A DNA stretch of 64,000 bases from Micromonospora sp. C31 (GTDB lineage Bacteria > Actinomycetota > Actinomycetes > Mycobacteriales > Micromonosporaceae), in NCBI RefSeq assembly GCF_018070575.1, contig NZ_JAGPXN010000011.1, positions 181,714 to 245,713 of the forward strand, in the 5' to 3' direction. The position numbers and the translations under genes are program-made. Of this stretch, positions 48,608-56,404 are shown piece by piece. Below the pieces are notes generated by a model. The model was given only the letters and a program-made list of their open reading frames with translations, did no database searches and was not told the origin of the DNA. How positions within the stretch are numbered: the first letter of the stretch is position 1; every line of letters begins with the position of its first letter.

Positions 48608-49303
48608 ATGAGGAGGCGTTGCAGCACTCGATACCCACTGGTCCTCAACGGCATCGTCGACACCACCGACCCTCGAACCGGCGCATCCGTCCAGCCATGC
48701 CTGGTCACGTTACGGAACACCCGCGACGTGTTCACCGGGCTCAACCTTCGCCTGGTGGAGCCGCTCGCCTGCCTGTCGCATCTCAATGCGTCGGTGTCGA
48801 AGCGGCCCGCCGAACTGGCGCCGGTGCGGCCCGTCCTGGAGTTCGACATGGTCGACAAGCGGTTCGTCGACGAGGTCGACGTGCTTGCCGACCTCGACCA
48901 ACGGCCCAACCTCCTCAAGCTCAGCCCGACCGAGTTCGAGAGCCTGATTCAGAATCTCTTCGCCAAGATGGGCTTGGACACCAAGCAGACGCGGCCGTCG
49001 CGGGACGGTGGTGTCGACTGCGTCGCCTTCGACCCGCGGCCGATCTTCGGCGGCAAGGTCGTCATCCAGGCCAAGCGCTACCGCAACACGGTCGACGTCT
49101 CTGCCGTACGCGATCTGTTCGGCACCCTGCAGAACGAAGGCGCGCCCAAGGGCATCCTTGTCACCACCGGCGGCTACGGCCCCGCTTCCTACGAGTTCGC
49201 CTCCGGCAAGCCGCTGGAGCTGATCGACGGATCCAACCTGCTCTACCTGCTCGCCGAGCACGCGGAGGTGCAGGCCCGGATCGACCCGGGCGAACTGGAC
49301 TGA
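48608..49303 (+). CDS. Mrr-type restriction endonuclease, apparently N-terminally truncated
   Basis: 231 residues. The C-terminal 120 form an Mrr_cat domain: LSPTEFESLIQNLFAKMGLDTKQT, active-site D-x(n)-QAK in GGVDCVAFDP...GGKVVIQAKRY, then VSAVRDLFGTLQNEGAPKGILVTTGGYG. The N-terminal part (GIVDTTDPRTGASVQPCLVTLR...ASVSKRPAELAPVRPVLEFDMVD) is, as I recall, an internal segment of longer actinobacterial restriction-like nucleases. The gene therefore seems to have lost its front, although the nuclease core is intact. ATG 48608. Its stop is 2 nt before darT. Confidence 0.7.
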   Translation: MRRRCSTRYPLVLNGIVDTTDPRTGASVQPCLVTLRNTRDVFTGLNLRLVEPLACLSHLNASVSKRPAELAPVRPVLEFDMVDKRFVDEVDVLADLDQRPNLLKLSPTEFESLIQNLFAKMGLDTKQTRPSRDGGVDCVAFDPRPIFGGKVVIQAKRYRNTVDVSAVRDLFGTLQNEGAPKGILVTTGGYGPASYEFASGKPLELIDGSNLLYLLAEHAEVQARIDPGELD

Positions 49304-49305
49304 GC

Positions 49306-49971
49306 ATGATCGCGCAGCGCCCACCAGAGCGAGCATCGATCATGCACTTCACCCACATCGACAACCTGCCGGCGATCCTGACGGCCGGGCGGCTCGTCGC
49401 GGACAACCTGGTAGGCAGGCGCCTGCTGACCGATGCGGGTTCGGCATCCATCAAGGCAAGCCGCCGCACCAGGTCGGTGACCTGCCCGCCCGGTGGGGTC
49501 GTCGCCGACTACGTGCCCTTCTACTTCGCGCCCCGCTCGCTGATGATGTACCGCATCGCCAAGGAACACGAGAACGGCCAGGCCGGCTGCTACCCCGGAG
49601 GTGATGACCCGCTGGTCTACCTCGTCAGTTCGGTTGACCGCGTGCACGCCGCAGGTCTCCGATGGGTGGCCAGCGACGGCAACTGCGCTGCCTCACTCAC
49701 CTGCTTCGCCGGCCAGCTGGGCGACCTGGCCCAGCTGGTGGACTGGCCGCTGATGCGGGAGCAGGTCTGGAAGAACATGCCGGAGGACCAGGACCGGATG
49801 CGGCGGCGCATGGCCGAGCTGCTCGTGCACCAGGAGCTACCGGTGGACCTGATCGCTGGGTACGCCGTTCGGACGCCGGCGCGGGAGGCGCAGCTGAGGC
49901 GTCTCCTGCGGTCTGCTGGCATCATCGCGACCGTACCTCGCGCGTCGAGGAGTTGCGCCCCATCCGTCTGA
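49306..49971 (+). CDS. darT: DarT-type DNA ADP-ribosyltransferase toxin
   Basis: 221 residues. The family core is complete: MHFTHIDNLPAILTAGRLVADN (NAD site), SIKASRRTRSVTCPPGGVVADYVPFYFAPRSLMMY with the catalytic-type Arg at 53/54 (cited by SRRTRSVTCPPGGVVADYVP), GLRWVASDGNCAAS, and the catalytic-type Glu171 in RRRMAELLVHQELP. DarT ADP-ribosylates thymidine in single-stranded DNA. The last residues (ATVPRASRSCAPSV) differ from the usual VRPxWYY ending: the 3' end is fused by deletion into the remains of darG. The start is 2 nt after the Mrr-like gene. Confidence 0.85.
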   Translation: MIAQRPPERASIMHFTHIDNLPAILTAGRLVADNLVGRRLLTDAGSASIKASRRTRSVTCPPGGVVADYVPFYFAPRSLMMYRIAKEHENGQAGCYPGGDDPLVYLVSSVDRVHAAGLRWVASDGNCAASLTCFAGQLGDLAQLVDWPLMREQVWKNMPEDQDRMRRRMAELLVHQELPVDLIAGYAVRTPAREAQLRRLLRSAGIIATVPRASRSCAPSV

Positions 49972-50279
49972 CCCATGGCACCAGCGAGGCGGTATCCGCC
50001 TGGTTCGAACGCTCTGGCCAGGTGACCCCAGACGTCCTGGTACGTCTCGCCGAACTGGTTGACGGTTTCGAGGCTCCGTACAGCCTCGAACTACTCGCCA
50101 CCGTGCACCACGCCGCGCAGACGCGGCCGCCGACCAGCGACATCGACGAGTTGATTGAGCGCGTCCAGGCGTGGAGCGGACGCAAGGCCCGGCTCTTCAC
50201 GCCAGCTCACATCACTACGGCGTACGAGCGGTTGCGGTCCGTCGGTCTGCTGCCCGACCTGGTGACGGCGTCGGGCTGA
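49944..50279 (+). pseudogene. darG: darG remnant: C-terminal tail only, macrodomain missing
   Basis: A different frame from darT, overlapping its end. It encodes TPDVLVRLAELVDGFEAPYSLELLATVHHAAQ...DIDELIERVQAWSGRKARLFTPAHITTAYERL (cited by DGFEAPYSLELLATVHHAA and RKARLFTPAHITTAYERL), the conserved C-terminal helical domain of actinobacterial DarG antitoxins. The preceding macrodomain (about 150-200 residues, the ADP-ribosylglycohydrolase that neutralises DarT) is absent, and no start codon or ribosome-binding site is evident. One deletion removed the last residues of DarT and most of DarG. Confidence 0.75.
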
Positions 50280-50362
50280 GCAGCGCCCCCTTCGGCTGAC
50301 CGATCGGGACTACTCACCGGCACACCGGGTACGCGCGGCCGGGATCTGGAGGTGGTACCCGG

Positions 50363-50683
50363 ATGGCGAAGTTCCTGTTCACGGCGGCCTACACGGTCGA
50401 GGGGATCAACGGCTTGATGAGGGACGGCGGGACGAGACGCGCCGAGGTGATCCGGGCGTTGATCGAGAACACCGGTGGTCGGATGGAGTCGCTGTACTTC
50501 GCGCTCGGCCAGTACGACGCGTACGTGATCTGCGATCTTGCCGACCAGCAGACCGCCGTCGCCCTGGCCGCCACGATCCGTGCGGCCGGCGGCCTGGACA
50601 CCCGGATCATCCCGCTGCTGACCCCCGAGGACATGGACGAGGCGCTCCGGATGAAGGTGGCCTACCAACCGCCGGGAGCCTGA
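50363..50683 (+). CDS. GYD-domain protein
   Basis: 106 residues. YTVEGINGLMRDGGTRRAEVIRALIENTGGRMESLYFALGQYDAYVICDLAD (cited by GGRMESLYFALGQYDAYVI) carries the G-Q-Y-D signature of the GYD family, a small ferredoxin-like dimeric fold of unknown function. ATG 50363 follows CTGGAGG. It stands alone between the darTG relic and the CYTH gene. Confidence 0.88.
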   Translation: MAKFLFTAAYTVEGINGLMRDGGTRRAEVIRALIENTGGRMESLYFALGQYDAYVICDLADQQTAVALAATIRAAGGLDTRIIPLLTPEDMDEALRMKVAYQPPGA

Positions 50684-50728
50684 CCCGTCGACCCGACCAG
50701 CGGGCGCTGCTGCGCAAGGGAGCGACGG

Positions 50729-51286
50729 TCAGACCCCGACCGGCAGCGCCGCACGGATCAGCGAGTCGTAGGTCTCGGTGCTCCGCTCCAACTCCACGTC
50801 GAGCGAGCGGGCGAACCGGTCGAGATCCTGCTGCACCTCGGCGGCCGGGCGCTGCCCACCGACCATCGCCTCGATCTCGAAGAAGGCACCCAGACCGCGC
50901 ACCTCGTCGAGGCAGAGCGACATGTGCCCGAGCCGGGCGGTGCGGCGGGTCTTCACGATGCGCACCGTCGGATAGAAGCCCATCGCCAGGATCGCCTCGT
51001 GCATCTGATCCCGGCCGAGCACCTCTGTCTCGTGCTCCTGGCAGGCCAACTCGTTGTCGAGCGGCCTCTTGACGCAGAAGACGTGCCGCCCGTTCTCCGT
51101 CCGCAGGCGGGCGAAGACCGCGCCCGCCTTGCTCTGGCCGTAGCTCCAGCCGAGCGCCGCGTACGCCTGATCGTCCTGGTGCACCGGCTTCGAGAACGTC
51201 GCTCCTCGGGCTTCGAGCGCCTCGGTCAGCACCTCGGGATCGTCGACCCGGTACTTGACCTCGATCTCCCGGAGCCCGTCCGTCAT
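50729..51286 (-). CDS. CYTH-domain protein (class IV adenylate cyclase / triphosphatase tunnel)
   Basis: 185 residues. It begins LREIEVKYRVDDPEVL, the ExExK hallmark that binds metal and triphosphate. It continues FARLRTENGRHVFCVKRPLDNELACQEHETEV, VRIVKTRRTARLGHMSLCLDEVRGLGAFFEIEAMV (cited by ends), matching CyaB-type tunnel enzymes. Substrate may be ATP, thiamine triphosphate or inorganic triphosphate. ATG 51286 has GGAG 6 nt upstream; GTG 51289 is the alternative. Convergent with the GYD gene. Confidence 0.85.
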   Translation of the reverse strand: MTDGLREIEVKYRVDDPEVLTEALEARGATFSKPVHQDDQAYAALGWSYGQSKAGAVFARLRTENGRHVFCVKRPLDNELACQEHETEVLGRDQMHEAILAMGFYPTVRIVKTRRTARLGHMSLCLDEVRGLGAFFEIEAMVGGQRPAAEVQQDLDRFARSLDVELERSTETYDSLIRAALPVGV

Positions 51287-51438
51287 CACATCTCCATGGC
51301 TGCGCGGTCGTGGACCGGGTCACTCAACCACAGCGCCGAACCGCTTCGGTGTCGACACTCTGCTATCTGGCCGAGTCGCTTGAAAGCGGTGCGATCTTCG
51401 GAAAACTGCCGAGCAATCGGCGTGCTCGGCCTGGCTGG

Positions 51439-51481
51439 CGGCAGGGCGGGGATGACCCGTTCAGTCATGCCCGCCCTGCCG
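51439..51481 (-). terminator. Terminator of the secreted VWA operon
   Basis: 18-bp stem (one mismatch) CGGCAGGGCGGGGATGAC with a 7-nt loop, 8 bp beyond the stop at 51489. Confidence 0.75.
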
Positions 51482-51488
51482 TCATCGA

Positions 51489-52322
51489 TCAGCCGACGCG
51501 CTGGCGGGGGCGGGTCAGGGCGAAGCCGACCACGCCCGCGACGGCGGCCAGGATTCCGCCCCCGATGGTCCAGTACCAGCGCGACGACGGGCTCGGCCAC
51601 CGGACCCGGTCGAACCAGCCGTCCTCCTCGTCACCGGCCGCCGCCGGATCCGGAGTGCTGGGGGTCGAATCCTCGGCGAGCACCTTGCCCGGGTTCACCG
51701 CCGGGACCAGGGGCTGCTTCAGGTCGCCGCCCTCCGGCTCGGTGTCGCCGTCGGACTCCACCCCGACCATCAGGCTCACCTCGATGGGCAGGCCCAGCTC
51801 CTGCTCCGGCAGCTCGGTGGCGGACAGCCGGACGTAGTAGGTGCCCGGCAGCGGGTCACCCGACCACGGCTCGGCCCACGAGCGCACCCGACGTAGTTCG
51901 CAGTCCAGTTCGACGCTGGCCGCACTCCTGGCCGCCACCGGTGTCTGCGCCCCGGCGACACACGCCTGCCGGCGGCGCAGCCCGTCGAAGACCTCGACGG
52001 TCCAGGTGGAGTCGCCCTTCCGGCTCGCCGCGGCGGGCAGCGACACGGTGGCCGCCACGTGATGGGTGTCCCCCGCCGCGGCCGTGAACGACCAGTACAG
52101 GTAGTCGCCCACGGAGGCGCCGACCCGTACGGGTTGGCCGGGGCTGATCCCGGCGGCGGTGAGGAACGAGGTGCCGGCCTTGTTGATGGTGGCGGCGCCC
52201 GGGGACGGGGTGGGCGTCTGGGCGCCGGCGGCGGCCGGCAGCGCGACGGCGACACCGGTGGCGGCGAGCAGCGCCGCCGCCCGGCGGGCCGAGATCAGGG
52301 CCGGAGCCTTCCGCATCCTCAT
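51489..52322 (-). CDS. Exported protein with C-terminal membrane anchor, partner of the VWA protein
   Basis: 277 residues. Signal peptide (SARRAAALLAATGVAVALPAAAGA), a beta-rich extracytoplasmic domain resembling PPC-type prepeptidase domains (VRVGASVGDYLYWSFTAAAGDTHHVAATVSL; LPGTYYVRLSATELPEQEL), an acidic/Pro-rich stalk, and one TM (WYWTIGGGILAAVAGVVGFAL) with a short basic tail. ATG 52322 overlaps the VWA-gene stop (ATGA) and has GGAGG 5 nt upstream. The pair is cotranscribed. Function unknown. Confidence 0.8.
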   Translation of the reverse strand: MRMRKAPALISARRAAALLAATGVAVALPAAAGAQTPTPSPGAATINKAGTSFLTAAGISPGQPVRVGASVGDYLYWSFTAAAGDTHHVAATVSLPAAASRKGDSTWTVEVFDGLRRRQACVAGAQTPVAARSAASVELDCELRRVRSWAEPWSGDPLPGTYYVRLSATELPEQELGLPIEVSLMVGVESDGDTEPEGGDLKQPLVPAVNPGKVLAEDSTPSTPDPAAAGDEEDGWFDRVRWPSPSSRWYWTIGGGILAAVAGVVGFALTRPRQRVG

Positions 52323-53629
52323 CGGGTCCTCCAGACCGCTACCCACCACCGGGTCAGCCAACCAACGATCAACCCACTGAGCAGACCCGCGAGGGTCAGT
52401 ACGCCCAGCAGCACCCAGCCCCGGCCGAGCCCCGGGCTGTTCGGGGCGGGCGACGCGTCGACCAGGTCGATGGTCAGTTCGAGCGGCATGCCCGGAGCCT
52501 GACCGGCACCCGCCCTGGCGGAGAAGGAGTTGCTGACCACCAGGCAGACGACGGTGGGCTCGGGAGCCTTCTCCGTCGACTCCGTGAAGACGCCGCCCTC
52601 GTCGCCGTCCTCCGACTCGTCCTCGTCGTCGTCCGCCGCCGACCAGCGCAGGCCGGTCGACAGCACGTCGGTACGACCACTGCCGGCGTCGTTGCCCCGG
52701 ACCAGTTCCCGCCCGTCGGTGGCGGCGGCCCGCAGCAGTACGCCGTAGTCCCGGTTCAACGGCCGGTCCAGGCCGATGCTCACCGAGGCGCGCAGCTCCT
52801 GCCCCGGCTGGACCGGGATCCGGTACCACCGGTGTTCCTCGAAGCGCTCCCGGTCGGTGTAGACACCGGGGGTGAGCACGGGCGCCTTGGCGCAGACGTC
52901 GGTGCCGGTCACCTTCGCCGGCGTCCTGGTGTGGGTGTCCTCGGCCCGTTGCACGATCTGCTTGATCCGCCGGGTCAGGTCGTCCTTGCTCTGCGCGGAG
53001 GTGTAGGTCCCGCCGGTCGCCGAGGCGATGCAGACGAGCTGCCTGCGTACCTTCTCGTCGGGGATGAGGCCGAGCGTGTCGACCACCAGGTGGGTGCCCT
53101 GGGCGGCCAGCTCGCGGGCCACCTCGCAGGGGTCGGGCGGCGCGCAGGTGTCCTCGCCGTCGGTGATGAGCACGATGCGTCGGGTGGTCTCGCCGGAGCC
53201 GAGGTCCTTGGCCGCCTCGCGCAGGGCCAACCCGACGGGGGTGAAGCCGGTCGGGCGCAGGGTGGCGATGGCGTTCTTGGCCTTCACCCGGTCGACCGGA
53301 CCGACCGGTACGAGCTGTTGCGTGTCCTGGCAGCCGACCTTCTTGTTCTCGCCGCCGTAGGTGGCGCCGAGGACGCGGATGCCGAGATCCGTCGTCTCGG
53401 GCAGCGCGTCCACGACGTCGTTGAACGCCTCCTGGGCCACGGCGATACGGGAGCGCCCGCCGATGTCCTTGGCGCGCATCGAGCCACTCACGTCGAGCAC
53501 CAGCTCCACTTTGGGCGGTTCGGCGGGTTCGGTCTCGTGCTCGTCGGCGTAGGCGGGGGGAACGCCCAGTGTCGGGAAGGCCACCAACAGTCCTAACAGG
53601 ACCGCCGGGAGCCGTCGTTTGATCATCAC
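52319..53629 (-). CDS. Exported von Willebrand factor type A domain protein
   Basis: 436 residues. Signal peptide (IKRRLPAVLLGLLVAFPTLGVPPAYA); VWA domain residues 35-220 with an intact MIDAS (VLDVSGSM, FTPVGLALR Thr, ITDGEDTC Asp). A second extracytoplasmic beta domain follows (TPGVYTDRERFEEHRWYRIPVQPGQELRAS...), an acidic stretch (DDDEDESEDGDEGG) and one C-terminal TM (WVLLGVLTLAGLLSGLIVGWL). GTG 53629 is supported by TAGGAT 7 nt upstream. It probably holds a metal-dependent adhesion or scaffold function at the cell surface with its downstream partner. Confidence 0.85.
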   Translation of the reverse strand: MMIKRRLPAVLLGLLVAFPTLGVPPAYADEHETEPAEPPKVELVLDVSGSMRAKDIGGRSRIAVAQEAFNDVVDALPETTDLGIRVLGATYGGENKKVGCQDTQQLVPVGPVDRVKAKNAIATLRPTGFTPVGLALREAAKDLGSGETTRRIVLITDGEDTCAPPDPCEVARELAAQGTHLVVDTLGLIPDEKVRRQLVCIASATGGTYTSAQSKDDLTRRIKQIVQRAEDTHTRTPAKVTGTDVCAKAPVLTPGVYTDRERFEEHRWYRIPVQPGQELRASVSIGLDRPLNRDYGVLLRAAATDGRELVRGNDAGSGRTDVLSTGLRWSAADDDEDESEDGDEGGVFTESTEKAPEPTVVCLVVSNSFSARAGAGQAPGMPLELTIDLVDASPAPNSPGLGRGWVLLGVLTLAGLLSGLIVGWLTRWWVAVWRTR

Positions 53630-53636
53630 GGCGCCG

Positions 53637-53642
53637 ATCCTA
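53637..53642 (-). promoter_or_regulatory. Leaderless -10 hexamer TAGGAT
   Basis: On the minus strand, TAGGAT ends 7 nt before GTG 53629 of the VWA gene. Confidence 0.45.
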
Positions 53643-53691
53643 GTGATCATCGCGCCCGTGACTGACCGGTGCCATCTACTAGGGATGACCA

Positions 53692-54762
53692 TCAGGGCAC
53701 CATTTCCACCGCCAGGTGGATGCGGTCGGCGGGCACCCCGGCGGCGAGCAGCCGCAGCCGCGCACCGGCGAGCATCGGCGGCGGGCCGCAGACGTACACG
53801 TCATGCTCGGGGCGATTATGGTCGAGGGCGATCGTGAGGGCGTCGCCCCGCTCGGCGGGCTCGGCGCCGGGGTCGTGGCTGAGGGCGGGCACGACGGTAA
53901 GCCAGTCGTGGGCACGCTGGAGCTTGTCGAGGGTGGGTGCGTCGTACAGGTCCGCGAAGGCGCGCGCGCCGACGACCAGGGTCACCCGCCGGCCGTCGGG
54001 CGCGGCGGCGACCTGCTCGACCAGGGCGCGCAGCGGCGCCAGCCCGGTGCCCCCGGCGACCAGCAGCAGGTCCCGCCGCGCGGACGGGTCCAGGCGCAGC
54101 CCGGCGTCGCGCGGCGGGCCGAGGTGGAGCAGCTCGCCGGGGCGTACGTCGTGGACGAGGCGGTGGGCGACGGCCCCGGCGGCGACGGCGCGGACGTGCA
54201 GCTCGACGGTGCCGTCGGGGCGCGGGGCGTTGGCCGGGGAGAGCCAGCGCCAGCGGCCGGGCCGGCGCGGCGTGCAGACGGGGACCGCCTGGCCGGGTTG
54301 GAAGGGCAGGCGCTGCCAGGGGCGTACGGTCAGGATCGCGATCGTGTCGCACGGCCGGTCGTGGCCGATCACCTCGGCGGGGCACCAGGCCGGGCCGCCG
54401 TCGGCGCGGGCGGCGGCGCGGCGCACGGCCTCGTCCGCGCGGCGGCCGGCGTGCTCCCAGGCGTCGGCGAGCCGCGACGTCCACAGTGGGCGGCCGTGCC
54501 GGGCGACGGCGGCGAGCAGCGCGTCGCCGATCGTGGCGGCGTGCGGCATCAGGCCAAGCTGGCGGTACGCGCGGCCGAGCACCGCCAGCAGCGCCGCCCG
54601 CCCGGCCGGGTCGTCGCCGCCGACCGTGAGGCGGCCGAGCGCGGCGAAGAGCAGCGGCGCGTCCCGCTCGGGCAGCAGGCCGGGGCGACGGTCCTCCAGC
54701 GTGCACCAGAAGTCGTCGGCGCCCCGCTCGACGGCTGTCTCCCAGGCGGCGGCTATGGTCAC
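53692..54762 (-). CDS. Flavohaemoprotein-like protein: globin plus ferredoxin-reductase domains
   Basis: 356 residues. The N-terminal 130 look globin-like (TAVERGADDFWCTLEDRRPGLLP...LGRAYRQLGLMPHAATIGDALLAAV) with a His in the proximal position (PHAATIGDALL). The C-terminal 220 are an FNR-type reductase: FQPGQAVPVC, GTVELHVRAVAAGAVAHRLVHDVRPGELLHLGPP (FAD), LLLVAGGTGLAPLRALVEQ (NAD) and DVYVCGPPPMLAGARLRLLAAGVP. The canonical RxYS FAD motif is replaced by RWRWLSPA. A role in NO/O2 chemistry is plausible but not certain. The GTG start overlaps the preceding globin gene (GTGA). Confidence 0.8.
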   Translation of the reverse strand: MTIAAAWETAVERGADDFWCTLEDRRPGLLPERDAPLLFAALGRLTVGGDDPAGRAALLAVLGRAYRQLGLMPHAATIGDALLAAVARHGRPLWTSRLADAWEHAGRRADEAVRRAAARADGGPAWCPAEVIGHDRPCDTIAILTVRPWQRLPFQPGQAVPVCTPRRPGRWRWLSPANAPRPDGTVELHVRAVAAGAVAHRLVHDVRPGELLHLGPPRDAGLRLDPSARRDLLLVAGGTGLAPLRALVEQVAAAPDGRRVTLVVGARAFADLYDAPTLDKLQRAHDWLTVVPALSHDPGAEPAERGDALTIALDHNRPEHDVYVCGPPPMLAGARLRLLAAGVPADRIHLAVEMVP

Positions 54763-55052
54763 GCGCCCACCTCCCCGGCGAAGGCCCGGTGGGCGCGGAC
54801 AATCCGCTCGTCGGGCACGTCGAGCGCCCAGAGCACCCCCGCCAGGTAGTCGACGACGCGCCGGTGCTGCTCCTCCGACAGGCCGAACCCGCGCCACGGG
54901 TCGGTCGCCGGCTGGCCTTCGAGGGCCGCAGCGAGGCCCGCCGCCAGGTGCGCACCGAGCCGCTCCAGGTCGACCCCGATGAGGTACGGCGACAGCTCCG
55001 CGTCCGCCACCACAAGGCGCAGCCATTGGCCGACCGCCTCCTGCGCGGTCAC
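54759..55052 (-). CDS. Truncated-haemoglobin-like protein without the proximal histidine
   Basis: 97 residues. VADAELSPYLIGVDLERLGAHLAAGLAAAL and GFGLSEEQHRRVVDYLAGVLWALDVPDERIVRAHRAFAGEV follow group I truncated globins from helix B to H. The usual HxGL haem-ligand motif reads WRGFGL, so haem binding is doubtful. GTG 55052 overlaps the stop of a 29-codon ORF, and its own stop overlaps the flavohaemoprotein-like gene. It belongs to a three-ORF unit and may be a regulatory or structural partner of the reductase. Confidence 0.7.
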   Translation of the reverse strand: MTAQEAVGQWLRLVVADAELSPYLIGVDLERLGAHLAAGLAAALEGQPATDPWRGFGLSEEQHRRVVDYLAGVLWALDVPDERIVRAHRAFAGEVGA

Positions 55053-55138
55053 GCCCAGCCGCCCTGCTCGACCCGGGCTTGGGCTTCCTCTGTGGTGGCG
55101 ATGGTCAGGACCGGGATGGCGTCGATCAGGGTGGTCAC
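55049..55138 (-). CDS. 29-residue leader-type small ORF
   Basis: GTG 55138 has GAGGGG 9 nt upstream and encodes TTLIDAIPVLTIATTEEAQARVEQGGWA after the start (28 residues plus fMet). The TGA overlaps the GTG of the globin-like gene (GTGA). The tight coupling and clean ribosome-binding site argue that it is translated; it may simply set translation of the downstream genes or make a small peptide. No family recognised. Confidence 0.5.
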   Translation of the reverse strand: MTTLIDAIPVLTIATTEEAQARVEQGGWA

Positions 55139-55334
55139 GTTCTTCTGCCCCTCGCGTTACGGCTGCTGGAGTGGCGCCGGGGCGGGCGGGAGCGGAGCTG
55201 TGTCGTTCGGGGATCGACGCAGTTCCGGAGCCAGCACCCGCCCCGGGTCATGCGTCCACCATTTCTGAGCTGCGGAAAGACCAGAATGACCACGCACTGC
55301 ACTTGGCCGGTAACTGCGCTGCATCTGCTGCCGG

Positions 55335-55340
55335 TAAGGT
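55335..55340 (+). promoter_or_regulatory. Leaderless -10 hexamer TAAGGT
   Basis: TAAGGT ends 5 nt before ATG 55346. It can also be read as a weak AAGG ribosome-binding site. Confidence 0.35.
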
Positions 55341-55345
55341 GCACG

Positions 55346-56404
55346 ATGACCGTTCTCGACGTGATCGAAGGCGGCACGATGACACCCGTGCAGCGATGGA
55401 CCGGCCGCGAGACGAAGGCACTCCGCTATGCGCTCCGCATGAGCATCCGTGACTTCGCCGTGCACCTGGGCGTGGCCGAACGGACCGTTTCCAAGTGGGA
55501 AGCCGGCGGGAAGAGCGTGAACCCCCGCCCTGAGATGCAGGCGGCCCTGGACACTGCCCTCGCTCAGGCTGCCGACGAGGCTCGACGCCGATTCGCGGCA
55601 GCGATACCCCAGACGAACCTGCCGGCCTCGGCTTCCAGCAGCGGGCTCGACCTTGGAGCCGCAGCGTGCGGGCAGGTTGCGCGGACTCGTCAGGCCCTCG
55701 GACTGAGCGTCGGAGACTTCGCCGCTGTGCTGGCCCGGACGCTGACCTGGCGGCCCACCGGAGACGACGTCACCAACTGGGAGACGAGCACGGTCCCACC
55801 CGGCGACGTGGTCCTCGCGCTCTCCGCGATTCTCGACCCGTCCGGCGCGGGCAACCTGGATGAGGAGCGGTTCGGAGACCTCGTCGCCGTCCACCCGAAC
55901 CGCTCCGAGTTCTCGACCAACCTTCCGCCCGATCAACTCCTCGGCGGCGCGAGCACCGTGCGCGCCGTTGGCCTGTCGCTCAACCTCCTGTCGCAGGGTT
56001 ACCCGGATCGCCGCTGGCACGACCTGGTCGAGGCCGGCGCGCACGTCCGCCTTCTGTTCCTTGATCCCTCTGGGCAGGCTGTCCAGGCACGCGAGGCGGA
56101 GGAAGGCTTTCCGGCAGGGCAGTTGTCCGGGCTGACGAAGCTCAACATCGAAACGCTGATGCGTGTGCGTGACCGGCTGCCCGACGGGCTTCAGGACCGC
56201 ATGGAACTGGCGGTCTACGACGACACGTTGCGCTTCAACGTGATCCTGGTCGACGATCTCTGTGTCGCGCAGCCGTACCTCGCGGAGAGCCGAGGGGTCG
56301 ACTCCCCCGCGTTCGTCGCCAGACGGAGACAGGCTCGCGGCGGCCTGTATCCGGTGTTCGAGCAGCACTTCGAGACGCAGTGGCGACGGGGGCAGCAGTT
56401 GTGA
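55346..56404 (+). CDS. XRE-family regulator with DUF5919 (PLD-like) domain
   Basis: 352 residues. The first HTH is RETKALRYALRMSIRDFAVHLGVAERTVSKWEAGG, a second XRE-like segment is TRQALGLSVGDFAAVLARTL...DDVTNWETSTVPPGDVV, and the C-terminal domain of about 150 residues is DUF5919/phospholipase-D-like: VRAVGLSLNLLSQGYPDRRWHDLVEAGAHVRLLFLDP, MELAVYDDTLRFNVILVDD. ATG 55346 versus ATG 55379 (GAAGG upstream) is open. Translationally coupled (GTGA) to the IMP-like gene. A regulator fused to a nucleotide/phosphoester-type sensor next to a DNA-modification cluster is suggestive. Confidence 0.8.
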   Translation: MTVLDVIEGGTMTPVQRWTGRETKALRYALRMSIRDFAVHLGVAERTVSKWEAGGKSVNPRPEMQAALDTALAQAADEARRRFAAAIPQTNLPASASSSGLDLGAAACGQVARTRQALGLSVGDFAAVLARTLTWRPTGDDVTNWETSTVPPGDVVLALSAILDPSGAGNLDEERFGDLVAVHPNRSEFSTNLPPDQLLGGASTVRAVGLSLNLLSQGYPDRRWHDLVEAGAHVRLLFLDPSGQAVQAREAEEGFPAGQLSGLTKLNIETLMRVRDRLPDGLQDRMELAVYDDTLRFNVILVDDLCVAQPYLAESRGVDSPAFVARRRQARGGLYPVFEQHFETQWRRGQQL

